NCBI GenBank assembly: GCA_963205285.1
Contig: CAUJJQ010000085.1
Location: forward strand, 1 to 6,076
Length of the DNA stretch: 6,076 nucleotides
From: Pseudomonadota bacterium
GTDB taxonomy: Bacteria > Pseudomonadota > Alphaproteobacteria > Sphingomonadales > Sphingomonadaceae
Reading direction: 5' to 3'
The position numbers were made by a program, and so were the translations under genes. Positions 1 through 5,531 of this stretch are shown here, one piece after another (positions within the stretch are counted from its first letter, which is position 1; each line of letters starts with the position of its first letter). The notes under the pieces are model-generated. The model ran no database searches. It was not told the DNA's origin and saw only the letters and a program-made list of their open reading frames with translations.

Positions 1-213
1 AGATATGCTGCCCCAACCCGCCATGCCGAGCCATGCGGCTGGCACATGGACGTATAGGATGCGCGCGCTATCCCCCTGACGCGCATCGGGCGGGGTTATG
101 AACAGTCCGGCATAGGCACCCGCCAGAACCAGCAAGATGCCGACGCCGACCAGCCATGGCGTCAACGGCCGGGCGATCGACAGGAATCGCTGGGGATTTG
201 CAAAGCGATGCAT
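1..213 (-). CDS. ccmC: Haem exporter/chaperone membrane protein CcmC (N-terminal part, cut by window edge)
   Basis: Reading the minus strand from the ATG at 213 gives 71 uninterrupted codons that leave the window at base 1. The protein starts MHRFANPQRF and has a hydrophobic segment at about residues 19-38, which would be the first membrane helix. The strongly conserved CcmC stretch RILYVHVPAAWLGM follows at residues 51-64. His56 in YVHVP matches the conserved histidine reported to bind haem in CcmC (His60 of E. coli). CcmC is an inner-membrane protein of System I cytochrome c maturation; it passes haem to the chaperone CcmE together with CcmAB and CcmD. A Shine-Dalgarno sequence, AAGAGGA, lies 5 bases upstream of the ATG and supports this start. 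The tryptophan-rich WWD region and the remaining helices lie outside the window, and other ccm genes would be expected off the left edge. The family call is confident from the N-terminal motif alone; full length cannot be judged. Confidence 0.9.
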   Translation of the reverse strand, partial: MHRFANPQRFLSIARPLTPWLVGVGILLVLAGAYAGLFITPPDARQGDSARILYVHVPAAWLGMAGWGSIS

Positions 214-308
214 TATTATCCTCTTATCGCATCCATAATGCCCCGCAAGCACCATTGCTGTGGCGCGGCGCATAGCGCAGATTCAGAGGAATAGGAAAGG
301 GGGTTGGC
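214..308. promoter_or_regulatory. Divergent intergenic region between ccmC and the cupin gene
   Basis: These 95 bases must hold the starts of two divergent transcripts. The cupin side has a strong purine-rich ribosome binding site, AGGAAAGGGGG, ending 5 bases before the ATG at 309. The ccmC side has AAGAGGA. A weak plus-strand sigma-70-like pair, TTGCTG at 255-260 and CAGATT at 278-283 with a 17-base spacer, could serve the cupin gene, but each box matches the consensus only partly. I could not pick a convincing promoter for ccmC and see no operator-like palindrome. Confidence 0.35.
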
Positions 309-722
309 ATGCCCAATATCGAAAAGCCGATTGCCGATTTGACCCGCCAGTTCGCCCATCTGGGCCGTGGGTCAACTATAATGGTGCAACCCGAATTTGA
401 TGGGTTGGCGTGGTATCAAGCCTATATCGAACGAACGGCAGCGGACGGCGGCGAAGGTTGGCTCGTCAGCCTCTATGATTTTGCGGAGGATTGGGACAGT
501 TGGGAAATGCACCCCAATGGGGCCGAAATGGTGGTCTGCCTGAGCGGCGCGATACGGCTGATTCAGGTCGAAGTTGACGGCACCGAACGACAGCTACAGC
601 TTGGCCCTGGCGAATATGCGGTAAACCCGCCCGGATGCTGGCACACCGCAGACATTGTCGCAGGGCCGGTGCGGGCGCTGTTCGTTACTGCGGGCGAAGG
701 CACGCAGCACAAGCCGCGCTAG
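309..722 (+). CDS. Small single-domain cupin protein
   Basis: This 137-residue protein is one compact cupin beta-barrel. Cupin motif 1 is seen around residues 65-80 (WEMHPNGAEMVVCLSG): His68, Glu73 and Gly80 fall in the canonical spacing, but the first histidine of the usual HxH pair is Glu66. Motif 2 is at residues 101-112, with Gly101, Pro107, Gly109 and His112; the usual final Asn is absent. Glu66, His68, Glu73 and His112 could still form a divalent-metal site. There is no signal peptide or membrane segment, so it is probably cytosolic. The start is supported by a strong purine-rich ribosome binding site. The gene is divergent from ccmC and ends one base before the stop codon of the convergent dehydrogenase gene. 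Cupins of this size include isomerases, dioxygenases and small-ligand sensors. Nothing here fixes a substrate, and no role in cytochrome maturation should be inferred from position alone. Confidence 0.8.
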   Translation: MPNIEKPIADLTRQFAHLGRGSTIMVQPEFDGLAWYQAYIERTAADGGEGWLVSLYDFAEDWDSWEMHPNGAEMVVCLSGAIRLIQVEVDGTERQLQLGPGEYAVNPPGCWHTADIVAGPVRALFVTAGEGTQHKPR

Positions 723-723
723 T

Positions 724-1776
724 TTACCCCCGCGCGATCAGCTGGCGCGCCATGGCATCCGCAACCATCGATGCCGGCCGGTTGGCAAGTGCGCTTTCTT
801 CCCACACCTGTTCCAGTCGGTCGGGGATGCAGCGGATGCGTTCCTCCACCTCGGCGCGCGTCCCCTGCCCCAGATATTCGAGCGCGACGTTGATGATGCC
901 GCCCGCATTGATGACATAATCTGGCGCGAACAAAATTCCGCGATCATGGATGCGTTGGCCGTCTGCCTCTCTCGCCAATTGATTATTGGCCCCGCCCGCG
1001 ACAATCGGCACCTGCAGCGCGGCAATCGACGCTTCGGTCAGTCCCGCGCCCAGTGCATTGGGGGAAAATACATCGGCAGCAACGCTGGCAATCGCATCAG
1101 GCGCGGCAATTTCGGCCCCCAGTTCGAAAGCGAGCGCGCCGACCCGTTCGGCATTCACATCGCTCAGCGTCAGGCGCGCACCATCGGCGGCGAGGCGACG
1201 GGCGAGCCCACCACCGACACTGCCGCAACCTTGGATGGCGATGTGGACACCGCGCGGGCTGTCCTTGCCCAGCGCGCGGCGAATGGCCGCACAGACGCCG
1301 AGGTATATGCCAAAAGCGGTATAGGGGCCGGGGTCACCCCCCGCGGCACCATCACCCACCGGCAGTCCGGCGACATGGCGGGTTTCGCGGCAGATTTTGA
1401 CCATGTCGGCATCGCTCATGCCGACATCTTCGGCGGTGACATAACGGCCACCCAGCGAATCGACGGCGCGGCCAAAGGCGGCAAGCTGTGCATCGGACTT
1501 TTGCGCGCCCGGTGCCTCTGCCAGCAAAACTGCCTTGCCGCCGCCCATCGGCAGCCCCGCCATGGCGTTTTTATAACTCATCCCGCGCGACAGGCGCAGC
1601 GCATCGGTCACCGCCGCCGTCGGGTCGGCATAATGCCAATAACGCGCGCCACCCGCCGCCGGGCCGAGGTGGGTTGAATGCACCGCAATGACCGCACGCA
1701 ACCCAGATTTGGCGTCGTGAAAGAGGTGAACCCCTTCATGCGCATCAAAATCGGGCAGGTTCCAAAGGGCAGACAT
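724..1776 (-). CDS. NAD-dependent Leu/Phe/Val/Glu-family amino-acid dehydrogenase (leucine dehydrogenase-like)
   Basis: The product (350 residues from the ATG at 1776) belongs to the Glu/Leu/Phe/Val dehydrogenase family. These enzymes reversibly deaminate an L-amino acid to its 2-oxo acid with NAD+, releasing ammonia, in the cytosol. The glycine-rich substrate-binding stretch GPAAGGARYW is at residues 38-47. The two family lysines are Lys69 (MSYKNAMAG) and Lys81 (PMGGGKAV), and the catalytic aspartate is Asp117 in TAEDVG. The Rossmann fingerprint GCGSVG is at 183-188, followed by Asp206 (LSDVN), which favours NAD over NADP. VAGGANNQL (259-267) and APDYVINAGG (284-293) match leucine dehydrogenases. 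Length is close to the roughly 365 residues of Bacillus enzymes, so leucine, valine or phenylalanine is the likely substrate; the exact one is not decidable. A seven-codon longer reading from TTG at 1797 is possible, but the ATG has GAAAGG 8 bases upstream and that Shine-Dalgarno sequence lies inside the extension. The gene faces the cupin gene with a one-base gap. Confidence 0.93.
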   Translation of the reverse strand: MSALWNLPDFDAHEGVHLFHDAKSGLRAVIAVHSTHLGPAAGGARYWHYADPTAAVTDALRLSRGMSYKNAMAGLPMGGGKAVLLAEAPGAQKSDAQLAAFGRAVDSLGGRYVTAEDVGMSDADMVKICRETRHVAGLPVGDGAAGGDPGPYTAFGIYLGVCAAIRRALGKDSPRGVHIAIQGCGSVGGGLARRLAADGARLTLSDVNAERVGALAFELGAEIAAPDAIASVAADVFSPNALGAGLTEASIAALQVPIVAGGANNQLAREADGQRIHDRGILFAPDYVINAGGIINVALEYLGQGTRAEVEERIRCIPDRLEQVWEESALANRPASMVADAMARQLIARG

Positions 1777-1830
1777 GGTGCGGGCCTTTCGCGGCAAAAA
1801 AGCGTTGGTGAAATGCTGTTACGTCATGGC

Positions 1831-1859
1831 GCAATAATGTGTCGCGGCGTCAATGTCAC
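1831..1859 (-). promoter_or_regulatory. Candidate sigma-70 promoter for the amino-acid dehydrogenase gene
   Basis: On the minus strand, GTGACA (1859-1854; five of six bases match TTGACA) is followed after 17 bases by TATTGC (1836-1831; matching TATAAT at the first three bases). It lies between tRNA-His and the dehydrogenase gene and would give a leader of about 50 bases before the ATG at 1776. This is pattern matching only. The -10 box is weak, although alphaproteobacterial -10 boxes are often poorly conserved. Confidence 0.35.
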
Positions 1860-1905
1860 CCATCTTGTGGCATACGGGCGGGGCATGCCCATAATCTTGG
1901 GGAAA

Positions 1906-1982
1906 TGGGGCGACCAACGGGGTTCGAACCCGCGACCTCCGGTACCACAAACCGGCGCTCTAACCAGCTGAGCTATGGTCGC
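1906..1982 (-). tRNA. tRNA-His (anticodon GTG), CCA encoded
   Basis: The minus strand folds into a complete cloverleaf. The acceptor stem is GCGACCA (1982-1976) with TGGTCGC (1916-1910), then discriminator C at 1909 and an encoded CCA at 1908-1906. The D arm is GCTC/GAGC. The anticodon stem CCGGT/ACCGG encloses the loop TTGTGGT, with anticodon GTG at 1948-1946, which reads histidine codons. The T arm is GCGGG/CCCGT around TTCGAAC. The base before the acceptor stem (1983, G on the minus strand) can pair with discriminator C73; this extra G at position -1 is the identity element of bacterial tRNA-His, normally kept by RNase P. The gene points the same way as the dehydrogenase gene, whose ATG is 129 bases downstream, and away from the oxygenase gene. 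I see no clear intrinsic terminator after it. Confidence 0.97.
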
Positions 1983-2023
1983 CATGCCGGGCACGCCATA
2001 TTGGCCGCGCCGCTGCGCCGCTG

Positions 2024-2052
2024 CCGATAGCGATGCAACGGACAATCCGCAA
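2024..2052 (-). promoter_or_regulatory. Possible promoter for tRNA-His
   Basis: On the minus strand, TTGCGG (2052-2047) and TATCGG (2029-2024) are separated by 17 bases and sit about 41 bases upstream of the tRNA 5' end. Each box matches the sigma-70 consensus at only three of six positions. The tRNA promoter must lie somewhere in the region to the right of 1983, and this is the best-spaced pair I could find there. Confidence 0.22.
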
Positions 2053-2106
2053 GACCTGCTGATACAGCTTGTTGTCATGCCCGCTGCGCCGCATACGTTC
2101 GAACCC

Positions 2107-2757
2107 ATGTTGTTTGACCTTTATACATCAGGGGCCGATCTGGCGGCTGAGCGCCTCACCGTCGTGCCACAGATGCGCAAGGTGCCCAGTATCAGCCTGA
2201 CCCAGTTCATCCTGCCCCAATTTCTGACCGGCGAACAATGCGCCGCACTGATCGAACGGATTGACGCTAATGTCCGCCCATCGACCATCACCGACGACAA
2301 TGGTGATGCCGAATTTCGCACCAGTGAAACCGGCGAGTTAGACCACGGCGACCCGCTGATTGCCGACATCAACGCACAGCTGTGTGCGTTGATCGGCATC
2401 GTCCCTGCCTATGGCGAGCCATTACAGGGCCAGCGTTATTTGCCCGGGCAACAATTCAAGGGGCACACCGATTATTTCGAACCCAATGGCGTTGATTTTT
2501 ACGAACATACCCACATCGCGGGGCAACGCACCTGGACGATGATGGTCTACCTCAACAATGTCGAAGCGGGTGGCACCACCCGCTTTGCCGCTACCGGCAA
2601 ATTGCATGTGCCAGAGGCGGGCAAATTACTCGCATGGTGCAATCTGAACGGCGACGGCAGCGTCAATCCATCGAGCCTGCACCAAGCGTTAAAGGTTCGG
2701 CGCGGGCGCAAATATGTCATCACCAAATGGTTCCGCGAACGCCCTTGGCCATGGTGA
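2107..2757 (+). CDS. 2OG-Fe(II) oxygenase, prolyl 4-hydroxylase-type domain
   Basis: The protein (216 residues from the ATG at 2107) carries a P4H-like double-stranded beta-helix. Such enzymes couple decarboxylation of 2-oxoglutarate to hydroxylation of a substrate using Fe(II) and O2. The iron ligands are visible as His120 and Asp122 in QFKGHTDYFEP, and distal His192 in SSLHQALKV. Lys202, ten residues later in RGRKYVITKWFRERPW, is the expected 2OG-carboxylate anchor. RYLPGQQFKGH before the first ligand and FRTSETGEL near residues 70-78 also match bacterial prolyl-hydroxylase family proteins. No signal peptide is seen, so it is probably cytosolic; the substrate is unknown. The start is uncertain. 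The frame is open back into the tRNA, with an in-frame ATG at 2077 adding ten residues, and neither ATG has a recognisable Shine-Dalgarno sequence. I chose 2107 because MLFDLYTSGADLAAER looks like a natural N-terminus and the upstream part is low in family-like character. Downstream it converges on the SIMPL gene. Confidence 0.88.
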   Translation: MLFDLYTSGADLAAERLTVVPQMRKVPSISLTQFILPQFLTGEQCAALIERIDANVRPSTITDDNGDAEFRTSETGELDHGDPLIADINAQLCALIGIVPAYGEPLQGQRYLPGQQFKGHTDYFEPNGVDFYEHTHIAGQRTWTMMVYLNNVEAGGTTRFAATGKLHVPEAGKLLAWCNLNGDGSVNPSSLHQALKVRRGRKYVITKWFRERPWPW

Positions 2758-2781
2758 ATGGCCTGCGAAATCATGCCCGAA

Positions 2782-2802
2782 CCGCCATCCAACAAATGGC
2801 GG
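2782..2802. terminator. Hairpin between two convergent genes, possible bidirectional terminator
   Basis: A perfect 7-base-pair stem, CCGCCAT with ATGGCGG, encloses a 7-base loop. It starts 24 bases after the oxygenase stop codon, in the roughly 150-base space between convergent genes. The position suits transcription termination, but neither strand has a T-tract after the stem: the plus strand continues AAAACGG and the minus strand TTCGGG. It is therefore not a canonical intrinsic terminator and may only stabilise mRNA 3' ends. Confidence 0.35.
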
Positions 2803-2909
2803 AAAACGGCGCAACTTCACACGCTAATTCCTATAAAATCCATGCGCCGCACGCCCCCAATATCCGATATGGCTTTTAGCGAGATTATGGCGTGTAGGAC
2901 AGCCGCCCC

Positions 2910-3653
2910 CTATCGTTCCAACCGATATTGCAGGGTCAGCGCAATGCCATTGGCAACCTCCCCCGACTGGATCGGCGTTTCGGGCGCAGCGGCGGCATCG
3001 GCGGACATGCGCGCCATCATCATCGGTTGCGGCGGGGCATAGCCGCCCCCTTCGCTGACCGAAACCAGCCGTGCACGCGCATAGCCCGCCGCACGCGCAT
3101 ATAATGCAGCCCGCGCCGCCCCTGTTGCCATGGCGCGGGTGCGCGCGGTGTCGATCGCGGCTGCCGGATCCTCCAGCGAAAATTCCGGCCCGCTGATATT
3201 ATTGCCGCCCGCCGCGACCAGCGCATCAATCAGCGCGCCGACCCGTGCCAAATCGCGCGCAACCACGCTGACCTGATTATTGACCTGATATCCCGTCAGG
3301 CGCGGCGGCTGCCCCCGGTCATTGCCGCTATAGTCATATTGCGCCGACAGGTTGAAGCCACTGGTCTGCATGTCACGTTCGGCAATCCCCGCGCGGCGCA
3401 GCGCGGCCACCATCGCGCTGGTTTGCGCGGCATTCGCCCGCACCGCCTCTGCCGCTGTCGGGGCCATGGTCGTAACGCCGGTCGAAATCGTCGCCCGGTC
3501 GGGCGCGCTGCGGACAATTTCACTGACATTCAGGCTCAACAGCGGGGAATCGGTCGTTTCAGCGGCATGGTGCATGGCATGTTCCTGTGCATAAAGGGGG
3601 GCGTGCACCGCCATGAGTGCGAATGCGGATGCGGTGAGGAGGGTACGGATCAT
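2910..3653 (-). CDS. Exported SIMPL-domain (DUF541, YggE-like) protein
   Basis: The 247-residue product starts with a signal peptide: MIRTLL, then a hydrophobic core to about residue 18, with a likely cleavage after Ala22 (PLYA/QEH). A SIMPL/DUF541 domain fills most of the rest. It opens with SLNVSEIVRSAPDRATISTG, continues with a helix rich in Ala (TAAEAVRANAAQTSAMVAAL) and the typical GIAERDMQTSGFNLSAQYDY stretch. It goes on through TGYQVNNQVSVVARDL and a second Ala/Arg-rich helix, to a C-terminal strand ending LQYRLER. SIMPL proteins are periplasmic or envelope proteins such as E. coli YggE, linked to oxidative-stress tolerance; the biochemical activity is not established. The mature N-terminus is rich in His and Met (EHAMHHAAE). 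The ATG at 3653 has AAAGGGA about 8 bases upstream and begins right at the signal peptide, so I prefer it to a GTG 42 bases further upstream. The gene is divergent from the ABC-F gene and convergent with the oxygenase. Confidence 0.88.
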   Translation of the reverse strand: MIRTLLTASAFALMAVHAPLYAQEHAMHHAAETTDSPLLSLNVSEIVRSAPDRATISTGVTTMAPTAAEAVRANAAQTSAMVAALRRAGIAERDMQTSGFNLSAQYDYSGNDRGQPPRLTGYQVNNQVSVVARDLARVGALIDALVAAGGNNISGPEFSLEDPAAAIDTARTRAMATGAARAALYARAAGYARARLVSVSEGGGYAPPQPMMMARMSADAAAAPETPIQSGEVANGIALTLQYRLER

Positions 3654-3740
3654 GAAAAATGTCCCTTTGAAAAATGGTGGCCCGACGCATGCCACCGGCT
3701 CGCTTGCTATCGCCTGAACCAGCCTTTAGGGGCCAGCGCC
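3654..3740. promoter_or_regulatory. Divergent intergenic region between the SIMPL and ABC-F genes
   Basis: These 87 bases separate two divergent start codons and carry both ribosome binding sites: AAAGGGA for the SIMPL gene (minus strand, near 3662-3668) and AGGGG at 3728-3732 for the ABC-F gene, 8 bases before its ATG. I could not identify a convincing -35/-10 pair for either direction, so promoters may be weakly conserved or may lie partly within the opposite coding region. Confidence 0.3.
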
Positions 3741-5531
3741 ATGGCCGCTCCCCTCCTCTCTTTCGAAGAATTGGGCCTTGTGCAAGGTTCCGGTTGGCTG
3801 TTTCGCGGCCTTGACGTCTATATCGGCGCGCGCGAACGGCTGGCGCTGATCGGGCGCAATGGCGCGGGCAAATCCACCCTGCTGCGGCTGCTGGCCGGAA
3901 CGCTGGAGGCGGATCAGGGCCGCCGCACCATCGTGCCGGGCACCCGCGTCGTCATGTTGGAACAGGAACCCGATTTTTCGGGGTTCGGCAGCCTGATGGA
4001 TTTTGCCACCCATGGGGCCGACGCGCCGAGCGCCCATGCCATCGCCGCCATCGCCGACCAGATGGGCATATCGCTCGACCGTGATGCTCAATTGGCGAGC
4101 GGCGGGGAACGCCGCCGCGCCGCATTGGCGCGCGCATTGGCGAGCGAACCGGATATTTTGCTGCTTGTTGAGCCGACAAACCACCTCGATCTAGGGGCGA
4201 TTGACTGGCTGGAGGGGTGGCTGGGCCGTTACAGCGGGGCCTTTGTCACCATCAGCCACGACCGGACATTTCTGACCCGCCTGACGCGCGAAACCCTGTG
4301 GCTCGACCGTGGGCAGTTGCGGCGAAAAGCGGTGGGTTTCGGCGGTTTTGAAGGGTGGATGGAAGCCATCTATGCCGAAGAAGCGCGCAATGCCGACCGG
4401 CTGGACGCCAAATTGGCGCTGGAGGCGCATTGGCTGGCGCGCGGCGTCACCGCGCGGCGCAAACGCAACCAAGGGCGGCTGGAAAAACTGCATGAAATGC
4501 GTGCCGAACGTGCTGCAATGCTCGCGCCCACGGGCACCGCGCGGCTGGCCATCGCCAAAGATGCGGTCAAATCCAAATCGGTCATCAGCGCCGAACATGT
4601 TTCAAAATCCTATGGCGCGCGCACCATAATCAATGATTTTTCGCTGCGGATTCAGCGCGGTGACCGCATCGGCATTGTCGGGGCCAATGGTGCGGGCAAG
4701 ACGACATTGCTGAAATTATTGACCGGCGAACTGGCCCCCGACACCGGCAGCATCGCGCGCGCCAAGACGCTGAGCGGCATCGTCATCGACCAGCAACGCG
4801 CGCTGTTGCAACCCGACAAGCGGGTGCGCGACATTTTGGCCGACGGCGGTGATTGGGTCGAAGTGCGCGGGGTCAAAAAACATATCAAAGGCTATTTGAA
4901 GGATTTTCTGTTCGAACCATCGCTGAGCGAAGCTAGGGTCGGCACCTTGTCGGGCGGCGAGCGATCCCGCCTGTTGCTGGCGCGCGAATTTGCCCGCGAA
5001 TCCAGCCTGTTGGTGCTCGATGAGCCGACAAACGACCTCGACCTCGAAACGCTCGACCTGTTGCAGGAAGTTATCGCCGATTATGAAGGAACGGTGCTGC
5101 TGGTCAGCCACGACCGCGATTTTCTGGACCGCAGCGTCACCATAACTTTGGGGCTGGATGGGTCTGGCCGGGTTGATATTGTCGCGGGCGGCTATGCCGA
5201 TTGGGAAAAACAGCGCAGCGCACCGAAAGCGACCAAGGCCGCCGCCAAATCCGCACCGCAACAAAATACCGCCGCGCCGCAACAGGCCAAACGCAAGCTG
5301 AGTTACAAGGATCAGCGCGATCTGGACGAACTGCCGCAACGCATTGCCGAAATCGAAGCGGCGATGGCGCGGGTGGAGGCGGCGCTCCACGACCCGACGC
5401 TTTATGCGCGCGATGCCGCGCGCTTTGCCGCGCTGACGCGTGAATTGGACAGCCACCGCGCGGACAAGGCGGCGGCGGAGGATCGCTGGCTCTTGGTTGC
5501 CGAAATGGCAGAGGAACTAGCGCGGGATTAG
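3741..5531 (+). CDS. uup: ABC-F family ATPase, Uup type, with an altered Walker B in domain 1
   Basis: The 596-residue protein has two ABC ATPase domains and no membrane segment, as in the ABC-F family of cytosolic, ribosome-associated ATPases. Domain 1 has Walker A GRNGAGKST (38-46), Q-loop Gln75, signature SGGE (120-123), Walker B region ILLLVEPTNHLD (139-150) and switch His173. The arm-like linker is at about 205-280, with a basic stretch ARRKRNQGRLEKL. Domain 2 has Walker A GANGAGKTT (314-322), signature LSGGE (403-407), Walker B LLVLDEPTNDLD (423-434) and switch His457. A Lys/Ala/Gln-rich tether (about 490-518) leads to a coiled-coil C-terminal domain starting KLSYKDQRDLDELP, typical of Uup. 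Uup is linked to ribosome function and transposon excision in E. coli. The spacing between Q-loop and signature in domain 1 is clearly shorter than I recall for E. coli Uup. The oddity is Val143, where the Mg-coordinating aspartate is expected; catalytic Glu144 remains. The ATG has AGGGG 8 bases upstream; the frame stays open far upstream only as antisense of the SIMPL gene. Confidence 0.92.
   Translation: MAAPLLSFEELGLVQGSGWLFRGLDVYIGARERLALIGRNGAGKSTLLRLLAGTLEADQGRRTIVPGTRVVMLEQEPDFSGFGSLMDFATHGADAPSAHAIAAIADQMGISLDRDAQLASGGERRRAALARALASEPDILLLVEPTNHLDLGAIDWLEGWLGRYSGAFVTISHDRTFLTRLTRETLWLDRGQLRRKAVGFGGFEGWMEAIYAEEARNADRLDAKLALEAHWLARGVTARRKRNQGRLEKLHEMRAERAAMLAPTGTARLAIAKDAVKSKSVISAEHVSKSYGARTIINDFSLRIQRGDRIGIVGANGAGKTTLLKLLTGELAPDTGSIARAKTLSGIVIDQQRALLQPDKRVRDILADGGDWVEVRGVKKHIKGYLKDFLFEPSLSEARVGTLSGGERSRLLLAREFARESSLLVLDEPTNDLDLETLDLLQEVIADYEGTVLLVSHDRDFLDRSVTITLGLDGSGRVDIVAGGYADWEKQRSAPKATKAAAKSAPQQNTAAPQQAKRKLSYKDQRDLDELPQRIAEIEAAMARVEAALHDPTLYARDAARFAALTRELDSHRADKAAAEDRWLLVAEMAEELARD

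Noticed and set aside
655..1677. A 340-codon plus-strand open frame antisense to the dehydrogenase
   Set aside because: Its product is an Arg/Gly/Ala-rich composition with no recognisable domain; it is the expected shadow of a GC-rich gene whose minus-strand product is unmistakable.
1777..1797. TTG start adding seven residues to the dehydrogenase
   Set aside because: The extension contains the GAAAGG ribosome binding site that serves the ATG at 1776, so it is untranslated leader.
1881..1890. Perfect palindrome GGGCATGCCC between tRNA-His and the dehydrogenase gene, considered as an operator or terminator
   Set aside because: Too short and GC-biased to separate from chance, no usable loop, no T-tract after it, and it is outside the candidate promoter.
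1975..2106. Oxygenase start at the ATG within the tRNA
   Set aside because: The first codons would be the tRNA 5' end itself, and the added residues do not look like part of the oxygenase fold.
1922..2106. The 10-base repeat GTTCGAACCC in the tRNA T-loop (1922-1931) and before the oxygenase start (2097-2106), considered as an integration-site duplication
   Set aside because: The second copy is on the 5' side of the tRNA, not beyond its 3' end. TTCGAAC recurs elsewhere (near 2477 and 4912) as Phe-Glu-Pro type codons, and no integrase or foreign gene is present.
2860..2870. Near-palindrome ATATC-C-GATAT in the convergent gap
   Set aside because: Five-base arms in an AT-rich patch with no promoter nearby; no function can be supported.
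3339..3740. A long N-terminal extension of the ABC-F gene in the same frame
   Set aside because: The extra 134 codons are antisense to the SIMPL gene's start and signal peptide, have no family similarity, and the ATG at 3741 has a good ribosome binding site and starts the ABC-F homology.
4716..5456. A 246-codon minus-strand open frame inside the ABC-F gene
   Set aside because: It lies wholly within a well-supported ABC-F coding region and shows no domain or ribosome binding site of its own; long antisense frames are common in GC-rich genes.
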